A DNA stretch of 64,000 nucleotides from Rhizobium sp. JAB6 (GCF_003024605.1 NZ_PYJQ01000004.1:124001-188000); one strand, 5' to 3'; numbered from the stretch's first letter, positions 43,679 through 52,330 are shown. Notes: generated by a model from the letters alone, not told the origin. Translations and numbers: made by a program.

Positions 43679-44689
43679 CTATTTTGCCTGCCAGGCGTAC
43701 CATCTCTTGCCGATCTCATCGCGGTTTGCGGCCCAGTAGTTCATGTCGGCATTGACCTGGCTCGCCGTCTGCTGATCCGGCAAAGTCTTCGCCGTGTCGG
43801 GATCCATCAGCTTTGCGGAGTCGAGATTGATGGGCGCATATCCGGTGGCCTTCGCCAGATCGGCTTGAGGCTGCGCCGAGGTCGCGAGCGCGATGAATTT
43901 CATCGCCGTTTCCAGGTTCGGCGCACCCTTGGGGATGACAAGGGAATCCGCCGCCGTGATGTTCTGGCTCCAGGAAGTCTCCGTCTTGACGCCGCTATTG
44001 GCAAGCGCCGTCATGCGGCCGTTCCAGAGACTGCCGAAGGGCGCCTCCGCGGATGCCAGCAGCTGCTGCGACTGCGCGCCGCTCGACCACCAGACGATAT
44101 CCGACTTGATCATATCGAGTTTCTTGAAGGCGCGGTCGAGATCGAGCGGATAGAGCTTGTCGGCGGGAACGCCGTCGGCCAGCAATGCCGCTTCGATGAC
44201 GCCCGGCGCGGACCATTTGTAGAAGGTACGCTTGCCGGGAAACTTCTTGGTGTCGAAGAGATCGGCCCAGGTCTTCGGGCAGGCGCTGACAGCATCGGCA
44301 TTGCAGCCGATGACGAAGGAATAATAGAAGCTACCGACCGAGTAGTCGCTGACGAAACGCGGGTCGAGCCTGGACTTGTCGATGACGGAGAAATCCAGCT
44401 TTTCGAGCAGGCCGTCCTTGCCGGCTTGCGCGGCATAATCGCCCTCCACATCGACGACGTCCCAGCCGACCTGGCCGGCTTCAACCATCGCTTTCAGCTT
44501 GCCGTAATCGGTCGGGCCGTCCTGCATGACGCCGATGCCGGTCTTTGCCGTGAATGGGTTCGCCCAGGCAACCTTCTGCGCATCCTGCGTCGTTCCTCCC
44601 CAGCTCGTGAAGACCATGGTATCGGCCTTGGCAGGCATGGATGCGGCCATCATTGCGGCAAAGGCCGCGAGTGCAATTCTTGCTTTCAT
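43679..44689 (-). CDS. ABC periplasmic binding protein, PotD-like
   Basis: This is an extracytoplasmic substrate-binding protein of 336 aa, from the spermidine/putrescine (PotD/SBP_bac_8) group. A signal peptide of about 22 residues (MKARIALAAFAAMMAASMPA, then KAD) is visible; the ATG at 44689 is preferred over 44725. Mature features are TMVFTSWGGTT, VGWDVVDVEGD and the WWSSGAQSQQLL segment. The true ligand is likely a small amine or guanidino compound, given the enzymes nearby, but that is unproven. Confidence 0.92.
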   Translation of the reverse strand: MKARIALAAFAAMMAASMPAKADTMVFTSWGGTTQDAQKVAWANPFTAKTGIGVMQDGPTDYGKLKAMVEAGQVGWDVVDVEGDYAAQAGKDGLLEKLDFSVIDKSRLDPRFVSDYSVGSFYYSFVIGCNADAVSACPKTWADLFDTKKFPGKRTFYKWSAPGVIEAALLADGVPADKLYPLDLDRAFKKLDMIKSDIVWWSSGAQSQQLLASAEAPFGSLWNGRMTALANSGVKTETSWSQNITAADSLVIPKGAPNLETAMKFIALATSAQPQADLAKATGYAPINLDSAKLMDPDTAKTLPDQQTASQVNADMNYWAANRDEIGKRWYAWQAK

Positions 44690-44744
44690 GTTCCCTTGTC
44701 CTTGTTTTTCAGTTTTTGGAGGCATGCCTTACGCAGCCGCCCGT

Positions 44745-45059
44745 TCATCCCAAGGGGGAGAAACCGGCGGGCTTCATAATCTTGTTTTCCGCTTGTTCGA
44801 TCAGGTCGCGGATTTTGGGCAGGAAAGCCTCCCACTCGGGGTCGGCGGCCAGCCGCCCCCGCCGCGCCTCGCGATCGTCGAGGCTCGAATAGGCCCAGAT
44901 GTGCACGATCTCGTTGATCACACCGATTTCCGAGAAGAAGTAGCCGACGAGATTGCCGAGATGCGCCTTCTGGATGGCAATTCCTTCCTCTTCGACAGCC
45001 TTCAGATATTGCGGAATCGTGCCGTTCTTCAGCCGGTAGGTGCGGATCTCATAAAACAT
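44745..45059 (-). CDS. NIPSNAP-family protein
   Basis: This small dimeric alpha/beta-barrel protein of about 104 aa starts MFYEIRTYRLKNGTIPQYLKA, the usual NIPSNAP opening. It contains the later IVHIWAYSSLDDREARR strand-helix. The ATG at 45059 has SD AGGTGAGG; a GTG at 45068 would overlap the aldehyde dehydrogenase stop. NIPSNAP/DUF1330-like proteins often accompany catabolic enzymes. Here it sits between the aldehyde dehydrogenase and the importer, so it may handle a reactive intermediate. No activity is known. Confidence 0.88.
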   Translation of the reverse strand: MFYEIRTYRLKNGTIPQYLKAVEEEGIAIQKAHLGNLVGYFFSEIGVINEIVHIWAYSSLDDREARRGRLAADPEWEAFLPKIRDLIEQAENKIMKPAGFSPLG

Positions 45060-45064
45060 CGGCC

Positions 45065-46528
45065 TCACCTCATGACGAAGGGATCGGGGATCGGATCATC
45101 CGACGTGCGCAGCCAAATGGTCTTGGTGCGGGTATAGTCGAGAGCCGCCGCAAGCCCGCCTTCCCTGCCATGACCGGAAAGTCCGAAGCCGCCGAACGGC
45201 GCGATCGGCGATACGGCGCGATAGGTGTTGACCCAGACGACACCGGCGCGGATGCCCTTCATCAGGCGATGAGCGCGCGTGAGGTTCTGCGTGAACACAC
45301 CGGATGCCAGTCCGTAGCGCGTATCGTTTGCCAATCTCAGAGCTTCGGCTTCCGTCTCAAAGGAGACCACGGACAGGACCGGCCCGAAGAATTCCTCGGC
45401 CAATGAAGGCGAGGAGACGCCATCGCAATCGAGGATCGTCGGCGGGAAGTAATAGCCCGCACCTTCAGGCCTTTGGCCACCCGTCACAAGCCTAGCCCCG
45501 CTTTCAATGGATTTCTCAACGAGCGCGGCCACATGATCCTGTTGTCTCTTGGTGGCAAGGGGACCGACCTCGGTTGCCATGTCGAGCGGTGAGCCGATGC
45601 GGATTGCTTCGGCCTTGCGCTTGAGGATCGACAGGAAGGCGTCCTTGACGCCGGCTTCGACGATCAGGCGGGAGCCGGCAACGCAGCTTTGGCCCGTCGC
45701 TGCGAAAATGCCGGCAACTTGGGCATTGGCCGCACTTTCGAGATCGGCATCGGCAAAGACGATGAAGGGCGATTTGCCCCCTAATTCCAGGGAGGTCGAG
45801 GCAAGGTTCTCGGCCGAGTTGCGGATAACGTGGCGTGCCGTCTCCGGTCCGCCGGTAAAGGCGATATGCGCGACCTTCGGATGCCGCCCGAGGGCCGCGC
45901 CGCAGGACGGGCCGAACCCGGTGATGATGTTGACGACGCCGGCTGGAAAACCGGCTTCATGAACCAGACGCGCGAATTCCAGTAGTGGCGCCGGCCCATC
46001 TTCCGAAGCCTTGACGACCGTGGTGCAGCCGGCGGCGAGCGCCGGGCCGATCTTGACCGCCGAGAGGAAAAGCTGACTGTTCCAGGGCACGACCATGGCG
46101 ACGACGCCGACCGGCTCGCGGCGCAGCCAGACATCCATGTCCTGCTTGTCGATCGGCAGATAGGAGCCCTCGATCTTGTCGGCGATACCGGCATAGTAGC
46201 GATAATAGTCGGCGACATAGACGATCTGCGCAGAAGTTTCGCGGATGATCTTGCCGGTGTCGCGCGTTTCCAGTTCGGCCAGTTTTTGCGCATTGGCCGC
46301 AACGAGATCTGCGAGCCTGTACAGAAGCTTGCCGCGCTGCGTCGCCGTCATCTTCGCCCAGGGACCATCGTAAAGCGCCCTCTCGGCAGCATCGACGGCG
46401 CGGTCGACATCGGCCTCCCGCGCTTCCGGCATGTCTGCCCAGACGTCGCCGGTCGCGGGATCGATACTCTGGAAGCGGGCTTCCCCCTCCAGAAACTCGC
46501 CGTCGATATAATACTGGAAGCGATGCAT
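45065..46528 (-). CDS. Aldehyde dehydrogenase, NAD(P)+ dependent (betaine-aldehyde/aminoaldehyde type)
   Basis: This is an ALDH-superfamily enzyme of 487 aa, converting an aldehyde to the acid. The catalytic Cys is in AATGQSCVAGSRL and the general base Glu in LELGGKSP. The cofactor region VVPWNSQLFLSAVKIGPALAAG is present, as is the end motif FGGFGLSGHGREGG. It resembles BetB/PuuC-type aminoaldehyde dehydrogenases. Its place in the operon with a monooxygenase suggests it oxidises an aldehyde product of that step. Confidence 0.93.
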   Translation of the reverse strand: MHRFQYYIDGEFLEGEARFQSIDPATGDVWADMPEAREADVDRAVDAAERALYDGPWAKMTATQRGKLLYRLADLVAANAQKLAELETRDTGKIIRETSAQIVYVADYYRYYAGIADKIEGSYLPIDKQDMDVWLRREPVGVVAMVVPWNSQLFLSAVKIGPALAAGCTTVVKASEDGPAPLLEFARLVHEAGFPAGVVNIITGFGPSCGAALGRHPKVAHIAFTGGPETARHVIRNSAENLASTSLELGGKSPFIVFADADLESAANAQVAGIFAATGQSCVAGSRLIVEAGVKDAFLSILKRKAEAIRIGSPLDMATEVGPLATKRQQDHVAALVEKSIESGARLVTGGQRPEGAGYYFPPTILDCDGVSSPSLAEEFFGPVLSVVSFETEAEALRLANDTRYGLASGVFTQNLTRAHRLMKGIRAGVVWVNTYRAVSPIAPFGGFGLSGHGREGGLAAALDYTRTKTIWLRTSDDPIPDPFVMR

Positions 46529-46533
46529 GGCGT

Positions 46534-47574
46534 TTACTCCGCAAATGCCGGCATGACCTCGGCGATGAAGCGTTCGAGCGAAGCCTTCTTGCGCTCGAAG
46601 GACATGCCTGTGTCGATCCAGAAGGAATATTCGTCGTAGCCCATCGCCTCATAAGTCTTTAACCGGGCAATCACAGTCGACGCGTCTCCGACGACGTTAT
46701 TGCTGCGCATGACCGCATCCGACAGCATGGCATTGGCGCGAATATCTTCTTCGGAAATGTGCTCGATCAGCCCCTGATGGACCGGCTTCTCGTTCTTGAA
46801 CCAGGCGAAAAAGTAATTGTAATAGACGCTGAGCTCGTGGGCGGCCCGAGCAATGTCGTCCTCGGACGAGCCGACATAGGTATGGCGCAGGAGCATGATC
46901 TTCGGCCGCTCGATATGCGGGTTCTTGGCGCAGGCATCGTTGAAACGGCCCATCAGCGCCTCGACCTCGTCATCGCCCTGCCAAAGCGGCGTCACCTGAA
47001 CATTGCAGCCATTAGCGACGGCAAATTCATGCGAATTCGGATCGCGCGCCGCAACCCAGATCGGCGGGTTCGGCTGCTGCAGCGGCTTCGGCGCCGAGGT
47101 CGTCGAGGGGAATTTGAAGAACTCGCCATCATGGGCGTAGTCCCCCTGCCAAATGCCTTTGACGGCGGGGATCAGCTCGCGCATGCGCTGGCCGGCACCC
47201 CAGGCGTCGAGACCCGGCAGCAGCCGTTCATATTCGAAGGAATAGGCGCCGCGGGCGATGCCGATATCGAGCCTGCCGTCGCAGATGATGTCGGCCATGG
47301 CCGCTTCGCCGGCGAGCTTGATCGGATGCCAGAAGGGCGCGATCACCGTTCCCGTGCCGAGCCTCGCCCGCGATGTCCGCCGCGCCAGATCGGCGATGGT
47401 CACGAAGGGATTAGGCGCGATGGTGAAATCCATCCCATGATGCTCGCCCGTCCAGATCGCGTGCATGCCGCCCTTGTCAGCGATCTCGCACAGCGCGACG
47501 AATTCTTCATAGAGGCTCTTATGCGTCTGGCTCGCATCGAGGCGTTCCATATGAACGAAGAGAGAGAATTTCAT
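46534..47574 (-). CDS. LLM-class flavin-dependent monooxygenase
   Basis: This is a bacterial luciferase-family FMNH2-dependent monooxygenase of 346 aa. It begins KFSLFVHMERLDASQTHKSLYEEF. Conserved segments are WTGEHHGMDFTIAPNPF, LDIGIARGAY and PIWVAARDPNSHEFAVANG, all typical of LLM oxidoreductases acting on small or alkylamine-type substrates. It overlaps the flavin reductase gene in ATGA, so the two-component enzyme (monooxygenase plus reductase) is co-translated. Confidence 0.92.
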   Translation of the reverse strand: MKFSLFVHMERLDASQTHKSLYEEFVALCEIADKGGMHAIWTGEHHGMDFTIAPNPFVTIADLARRTSRARLGTGTVIAPFWHPIKLAGEAAMADIICDGRLDIGIARGAYSFEYERLLPGLDAWGAGQRMRELIPAVKGIWQGDYAHDGEFFKFPSTTSAPKPLQQPNPPIWVAARDPNSHEFAVANGCNVQVTPLWQGDDEVEALMGRFNDACAKNPHIERPKIMLLRHTYVGSSEDDIARAAHELSVYYNYFFAWFKNEKPVHQGLIEHISEEDIRANAMLSDAVMRSNNVVGDASTVIARLKTYEAMGYDEYSFWIDTGMSFERKKASLERFIAEVMPAFAE

Positions 47575-48506
47575 GCCTGCACCGCCTTCCCGGAAACCGG
47601 CCGCACCATGCCGGAGGTCTCGTCGCCAAAATAGACCCCGAAATTGCCGATCTGGCTTTCCAGCGCGAAGCGAGCGACGATATCGGCCGTCGAACTGGTC
47701 TTGAAATGCGCCGCCTTCAATGCATCCGGCTTGAGGAACCTACCCTCGCGCGGCTCACCTGGCGAGGCAAAGGCGCGATAAACGATATGATGCTTGCCGT
47801 CGCTCTTGCCTTCATAGACCGAGTAGAGAAAGCCGACCGTGACTGAAAGACCGGTCAGCGCCTGCAGGTAATGGCCAAGAATGTCGGCGGGGCTTCCTTC
47901 GCTGCCCACGCAATTCGGAAGAGCAAGAACCTCGTCCCCAAGCAACAGGATTTCGCCATCGCGCTCCACGACCGCGCCCAACTCGATATTGCCTTCCGCA
48001 GCTGCAGAGACCGCCTTGCTTGCCAGGATCGGCGTGAAATAGCCGCCGCGTGCATAGCCGAGCCCATTGCGGCCGCTATTGTCGAACGAAACGATACGCC
48101 CCAGCAGGACAACATGGTCGCCGGCCTCGATCACTTCGCTCATGGCGCATTCGAACCAGGCGGCGACATCGGCAAGGATCGGGCAGCCATCCGCACCCGA
48201 ATTCCACTCGACGGCGGCGAACCTGTCTTCGACAGGCCGCGCAAAGGTGTTGGAAACGGCCTTTTGCGTCTCCGACAGCACATTGATGGCAAAGTGCTTC
48301 GCACTCGTCATAGCCGCAAAATTGCGCGAGGTCTTTGCAAGGCAGACAAGAAGGAGCGGTGGATCGAGCGAGACCGAGGTAAAGGAATTGGCCGTAAAAC
48401 CAATGGGCAGGCCGGCTTGATCCCGCGCGGTCACGACCGTCACACCGGTCGGGAATGCGCCGAAGGCGTCGCGCAGCGCCCTTGGGCCGAAATCTTGCGT
48501 CGTCAT
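47571..48506 (-). CDS. Flavin reductase fused to a degenerate Nudix-like domain
   Basis: This is a two-domain protein of 311 aa. Residues 1-160 are a FMN-binding split-barrel flavin reductase (FGAFPTGVTVVTARDQAG, IGFTANSFTSVSLDPPLLLVCL, NVLSETQKAVSNTFA), which supplies reduced flavin to the adjacent LLM oxygenase. Residues about 180-300 look like a Nudix fold. However, the usual Nudix box is replaced by GSEGSPADILGHYLQALTGL and lacks the catalytic Glu triplet. The C-terminal domain may bind an effector or nucleotide. Its start at 48506 overlaps the hydrolase stop by 4 bases. Confidence 0.85.
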   Translation of the reverse strand: MTTQDFGPRALRDAFGAFPTGVTVVTARDQAGLPIGFTANSFTSVSLDPPLLLVCLAKTSRNFAAMTSAKHFAINVLSETQKAVSNTFARPVEDRFAAVEWNSGADGCPILADVAAWFECAMSEVIEAGDHVVLLGRIVSFDNSGRNGLGYARGGYFTPILASKAVSAAAEGNIELGAVVERDGEILLLGDEVLALPNCVGSEGSPADILGHYLQALTGLSVTVGFLYSVYEGKSDGKHHIVYRAFASPGEPREGRFLKPDALKAAHFKTSSTADIVARFALESQIGNFGVYFGDETSGMVRPVSGKAVQA

Positions 48507-49348
48507 CTTGCGTCCTCCCCGCATGAAAGCCACTCGGTGAGCAGCTCGTTGACGATGTCCGGTGCCGTCAGGTTCACCATGTGGCGATGACCCTCGACGA
48601 TCCGCGCCCAGCCTCTGGGTGCAGCAGTAGCCATCTGCTCCGCCATCAGCGGTGTCGAGTTCGGATCGTCTGACCCGGTCAGGAACAGTGCAGGCGCGCT
48701 GACATCGGGCCAGCGATCTGCATAGGTCTCGTCGCCGCCGGCGAAAGCCGCATAGGCGGTGGCATAGCCTTGCGGATCGACAAGGCTCAGCCAGTTGCGC
48801 GTAAGCTCCCGTGCCGCCGCGCTTTGCGCGTCGTCGCCAAACCAGCGCAGCAGCGGGCCTTCCTTGTCGACGCCGACAAGCGGTATGGCCGCGGCACGGG
48901 CAAGCACGGCCGCCTTGGCCTCGCGGTCGCGACGATAGACGCCGTTGAGATAGGCGACCCGCTTGATCCGCTCACCGAAAGTGGCAGCAGCCCCACCGGC
49001 AATCAGCGCGCCCATCGAGTGGCCGGCAACATTGACCTCGCCAAGCGCCATCTCATCAAGAAAGCCACCAAACCAGGCGACGAAGGCTTCCAATTTGCTG
49101 CCGGAGGGCAGGGCTGCGCTTTCGCCATGCCCCGGCATATCGACGGCAACGATCCGATGACTGCGGGAGAAGGCCGCGATCTGCGGCGCCCAGGCTTCAA
49201 GCCGCATGCCGACGCCATGAATCAGAACCAGCGGCTCGCCTTCGCCGACGTCATGATAGGCGGTGCCACGCGCCGTGTGCTTGCGGAGCAAGCCTCCCAT
49301 ATTCAGATGATCGGCTTTTTTCTGGTCCATGGTTTCCATCGCCGGCAT
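48503..49348 (-). CDS. Alpha/beta-hydrolase fold enzyme
   Basis: This is a serine hydrolase of 281 aa. An oxyanion-region motif is LVLIHGVGMRLEAWAPQI, the nucleophile elbow is GHSMGAL with the Ser near residue 113, and the late His is in GHRHMVNL near residue 255. The fold fits esterase, lactonase or amidase members of the RutD/MhpC-like set. In this operon it may cleave the oxygenated product. The start at 49348 (or 49339) is poorly constrained by SD. It overlaps the flavin reductase gene. Confidence 0.9.
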   Translation of the reverse strand: MPAMETMDQKKADHLNMGGLLRKHTARGTAYHDVGEGEPLVLIHGVGMRLEAWAPQIAAFSRSHRIVAVDMPGHGESAALPSGSKLEAFVAWFGGFLDEMALGEVNVAGHSMGALIAGGAAATFGERIKRVAYLNGVYRRDREAKAAVLARAAAIPLVGVDKEGPLLRWFGDDAQSAAARELTRNWLSLVDPQGYATAYAAFAGGDETYADRWPDVSAPALFLTGSDDPNSTPLMAEQMATAAPRGWARIVEGHRHMVNLTAPDIVNELLTEWLSCGEDAR

Positions 49349-49363
49349 CCAGAATCCGATCTC

Positions 49364-49966
49364 TTATACGCCCGCCGGATTCGAGACGTCCTGTCCCAGA
49401 TCCTTCAGATCCTGATAGCGATCGCCGATGCGATGGTGCGGCCGTCCGCCGACAGAGGCGCCGAGCGCCACGACGATCTCGTCGGCGGCAGGTGCATCGG
49501 GGACCGAGGTCTGGATCGTCAGATAATGCGAACGGCGGCCCTCGTCATTCTTGTCCATCAGCGGGATCATGATCGGCGCATTAGCCGGTCCGCGCGTGTT
49601 GCAGAAAGCGAGATAGGATTTGGCGCCGACGGCATGACGATAGTGATTGCCGAACCGCAGGGTATGGATCAGCGCGGAGGCATGTTCGATCTCGCCATCC
49701 AGACCGACGACCGCCGATTTGCCATAGGCCTCGACCGCATCGCCCGATCCGACCGCATCGATGATCATCTTGGTGAGCAATTCACCGAGAACAGGTGCGG
49801 CGGCATGAATCTCGGGCTTCAGATCCGCGACGAAGCCGCGACCGGCCCAGGGGTTTTTAACGATCGCACATGCCGAGAAGAGCTTCAGCGGCGTGGCCGC
49901 TGCCTTGCCCCCTTCGACAAGCGTCGTTTCGATCTGCAGGACGGTTTTTCGGATCTGAAGGCTCAT
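49364..49966 (-). CDS. AA_synth-family (PF06684) protein
   Basis: This is a 200-aa protein of the 'amino acid synthesis' family. Recognisable parts are IRKTVLQIETTLVEGG and the CAIVKNPWAGRGFVADL segment. The ADEIVVALGASVGGRPHHRIGDR segment near residue 165 is also present. The family's name does not reflect a proven reaction; members commonly sit in catabolic operons with amidases or transporters. It is the first gene of the long operon, preceded by an operator that matches the nearby FCD regulator's own promoter palindrome. Confidence 0.87.
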   Translation of the reverse strand: MSLQIRKTVLQIETTLVEGGKAAATPLKLFSACAIVKNPWAGRGFVADLKPEIHAAAPVLGELLTKMIIDAVGSGDAVEAYGKSAVVGLDGEIEHASALIHTLRFGNHYRHAVGAKSYLAFCNTRGPANAPIMIPLMDKNDEGRRSHYLTIQTSVPDAPAADEIVVALGASVGGRPHHRIGDRYQDLKDLGQDVSNPAGV

Positions 49967-49995
49967 GGCTCGCTCTCATCTAACATTAAGTATGA

Positions 49996-50013
49996 TGGTA
50001 TGCCATAATACCA
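49996..50013. promoter_or_regulatory. Operator upstream of the catabolic operon, probable FCD/GntR site
   Basis: TGGTAT-N6-ATACCA is a perfect 6-bp inverted repeat whose core reads ATGCCATAATA. The same core occurs in the palindrome before the FCD regulator gene (51968-51980). It lies 30 bases before the AA_synth start. Confidence 0.6.
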
Positions 50014-50316
50014 AACTGTCAAGCTGCTTTGAGCAACCGGATGAAAAAGTTCTGCCGGGCACTAGAAAAGCTTTAAATACTAGGAGCTTATGAATAGACA
50101 GCGAGAAGCAATCGCGAAGGCCATGCTTGTTAGCCGCGCACATCAGCAACGGCCGCTGCGTTTTTGAATTCCTTATTATGGTATGCCGGCACCTTCAAAG
50201 TGGAAGGACGTCAATCCGCATCGTCAGCCAAACGACAATTTGATGAAGCAGGACGCGCATCGACATTGTGCGGCATCATGAACCGGCCCGCATCCTCCAG
50301 GGGAAATCCGCCGGCT
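50014..50316. other. Region between the catabolic operon and the agmatinase gene
   Basis: This stretch holds a related half-site, ATTATGGTATGCCGGC (50175-50190), matching the core of the operator at 49996-50013. It also holds a short plus-strand frame (50090-50167, 25 codons, starting MNRQREAIAKAML) with SD TAGGAGCTT. The frame is too short to call a gene with confidence. Nothing else was recognised. Confidence 0.4.
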
Positions 50317-51228
50317 TTACCCCTGGCGAACGATGGCGCCTATTGCATTGACCACGATGCGCGCGGCGGTCAGGGCCGAAAGACCCTCGATGTCGGCGGG
50401 CGGATAGAGCTCCACCAGATCGAAGCCCGCGATTTTTGCCCGCTTGCCGAGGCCGGCAATCAGGTCGATGACCTGTGTGTAGGTGAGGCCGCCGGGTGTC
50501 CGCGCCGCCACACCCGGCATGATGCTGGGATCGATGCTGTCGCAATCCAGCGTGACGATGACCCGAGCTCCCTCGGGAATATGCCGAAGGGCAGCCTCGA
50601 CTCCTTGAGCGTGGATCTCACGGGCAGCGACAAAGCGGCTGCCATAGCCTTGTGCTTCCTTAACGTCCGAAGGGCGGGCGCTGCCGACGCTTCGCAAGCC
50701 CACCTGCACCATTCCGGCCACACGCGGCATCTCGCTTGCCCGGCGCATCGGGCTCGAATAACCATAACGCTCGCCCTGCAGCTCATCACGCCAGTCGATA
50801 TGGGCGTCGATCTGCAAGATCCAGACAGGCTCCTCATCGGCAAAACCGGCGACGAAAGGGATCGTCACGGAACAGTCGCCGCCAAGCAGAACCGGCACGG
50901 CGGACAATGCCAGGACCTCCCGCGTCTTCGCCTCGATCCGCTCCCGGTTACCGACATTGTCATGCATGACGGTCTCGATGTTCCCCACGTCGACGCAGGA
51001 GATAGGCTTCCCGGCGAACAGCGGACCGCCGAGATCGAAATCCCAATGTTCGACAAGTGCTGCATCACCCTGGCTGGCAGCGCGGATGGCTCCCGCCGAC
51101 AGGGCATAGCCGCTGCTGTCCTTGCCGGGATAGGTACTGCCGTGACCAGCGCCGAAGATCACGACGCGCGGCCGGCGACCATCCTCAAGGCGGTCCGAAA
51201 AGCCGAGAAAGGAAGAGGAAGCTGTCAT
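50317..51228 (-). CDS. Agmatinase-like ureohydrolase
   Basis: This is a manganese-dependent ureohydrolase-family enzyme of 303 aa, hydrolysing a guanidino group to urea and an amine. Metal-site motifs seen in order are GGDCS (about residue 115), DAHIDWRD (about 140) and DCDSIDPS (about 225). They match agmatinase/guanidinobutyrase-type enzymes rather than arginase, though the substrate cannot be fixed. It lies between the FCD regulator and the Pot-type operon, so a guanidino compound imported by that system is a reasonable guess. Confidence 0.9.
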   Translation of the reverse strand: MTASSSFLGFSDRLEDGRRPRVVIFGAGHGSTYPGKDSSGYALSAGAIRAASQGDAALVEHWDFDLGGPLFAGKPISCVDVGNIETVMHDNVGNRERIEAKTREVLALSAVPVLLGGDCSVTIPFVAGFADEEPVWILQIDAHIDWRDELQGERYGYSSPMRRASEMPRVAGMVQVGLRSVGSARPSDVKEAQGYGSRFVAAREIHAQGVEAALRHIPEGARVIVTLDCDSIDPSIMPGVAARTPGGLTYTQVIDLIAGLGKRAKIAGFDLVELYPPADIEGLSALTAARIVVNAIGAIVRQG

Positions 51229-51249
51229 CTTCGTGGCCCTAGCGAGAAA

Positions 51250-51945
51250 TCAATCGATCGGCTGCCGCCCCGAAAGCACGGCCTGCGCGATGGCGCTTGC
51301 GCTGGTGACATGGTCCATCGCCGCCTGATAAGCCCCCTCGCCGTCGCCACGCCGGATCGCGTCCACGATGCGCGCCATCTGCGCCGGACCCTGGACGTCG
51401 CGATTCTCCGTCTTGATCGTCATGGAGCGCAGGTGATTGATGCGCACGGTCAGAAGATTGACCACGCCCCAGGCCACATGGCGGTCGACCATACTGAACA
51501 GCGTCTGATAGAAGGACGATGTATGGGCCAGCACGCCAGCCATGTCCTTCTCGCGGTAGCTCCGCTTTATATCTTCCAGCGATTTGTCCAGGGCATCGGC
51601 AATCGCGGGATTGTTCTGCTCGGCACAGAGCCGCGCCGCCATACCTTCGAGTGCGGCGCGAATTTCGTAGATCTGCTTGGCTTCGTCGTGATTGAGCTGC
51701 GCGACGATCGGCCCTTTGTTCGGAAGATTGGCAACGAGACCTTCGGACTCGAGATGGCGCAGGACCTCGCGCACGATCGTACGGCTGACGCCGAGCTGGG
51801 CGCAGAGATCACGTTCGACCAAGCGGTCACCGGGGCGAAAATAGCCGCTGACGATTGCCTCGCGCACCTTGTCGAGGGCAAGCTCACGCAGCGTCTTTGC
51901 CGGACGCTCTACGCGAATCGCGGCGCTATGCGCATTATCATTCAT
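51250..51945 (-). CDS. GntR/FadR-family regulator with FCD domain
   Basis: This is a transcription factor of 231 aa. The winged helix-turn-helix is near residues 20-80 (REAIVSGYFRPGDRL, QLGVSRTIVREVLRHLESEGLV). The FCD effector domain (about 90-220) includes IYEIRAALEGMAARLCAEQ, typical of acid-binding FadR relatives. The start at 51945 has SD GAGG and lies 22 bases after the palindrome at 51968-51980. It probably represses the agmatinase gene, itself and the catabolic operon. Confidence 0.92.
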   Translation of the reverse strand: MNDNAHSAAIRVERPAKTLRELALDKVREAIVSGYFRPGDRLVERDLCAQLGVSRTIVREVLRHLESEGLVANLPNKGPIVAQLNHDEAKQIYEIRAALEGMAARLCAEQNNPAIADALDKSLEDIKRSYREKDMAGVLAHTSSFYQTLFSMVDRHVAWGVVNLLTVRINHLRSMTIKTENRDVQGPAQMARIVDAIRRGDGEGAYQAAMDHVTSASAIAQAVLSGRQPID

Positions 51946-51967
51946 TTCTGGGCCTCGATCTTCGGAT

Positions 51968-51980
51968 GCCATAATATGGC
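51968..51980. promoter_or_regulatory. Palindromic operator at the FCD regulator promoter
   Basis: GCCATA-A-TATGGC is a perfect 6-bp-armed palindrome. It shares ATGCCATAATA with the site at 49996-50013, suggesting one regulator for both promoters. Confidence 0.6.
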
Positions 51981-52032
51981 CTACCAAAATCCTTCATTGT
52001 GGAAATGAAGTCAATGCAGCAGAGCACACCTC

Positions 52033-52330
52033 TCAACAAGGCGGCTCCTGGATGTCCAAGTGCTCTTTCAGCACCTTCCAGCCTTTTGGCGTGGCATCAA
52101 CGGGGCGCGACGGCGGCGAGCACCTTATGCGGCCCTCTGCAAAGAGGAGTAAGGTAAACGATGCCCCCTTCGGTTTCCGCCACCAGCCGCCCGCCGGCCA
52201 GCAGCTTTCGAGACGCGAACTGGCCGTCTGCGCCGTCACGCCGGCGGCGTAGGCGAGCTCGCCGACCGGTCACGCGCGGCCATCAAGGAGCACGGGCAGG
52301 CATCTTGCCATGCCGCATGGCAGCAGCAAG
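52033..52330 (-). pseudogene. Decayed ArsR-family regulator gene
   Basis: On the minus strand a winged-helix stretch can be read as LLDGRA, stop, PVGELAYAAGVTAQTASSRLES. The +1 frame then continues it as LLAGGRLVAETEGG and a tail ending HKVLAAVAP. A further frame ends TPKGWKVLKEHLDIQE. These match ArsR (YdfF-type) domains in order, but need a stop and at least two frameshifts. No complete gene is possible here, so this is a pseudogene remnant. Confidence 0.65.

Noticed and set aside
48770..50008. Plus-strand frame of 412 codons opposite the hydrolase and AA_synth genes
   Set aside because: It mirrors confident minus-strand genes, has no family match and shows GC-biased shadow composition.
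50164..52008. Plus-strand frame of 614 codons opposite the agmatinase and FCD regulator
   Set aside because: It is antisense to genes with clear motifs and has no recognisable domain.
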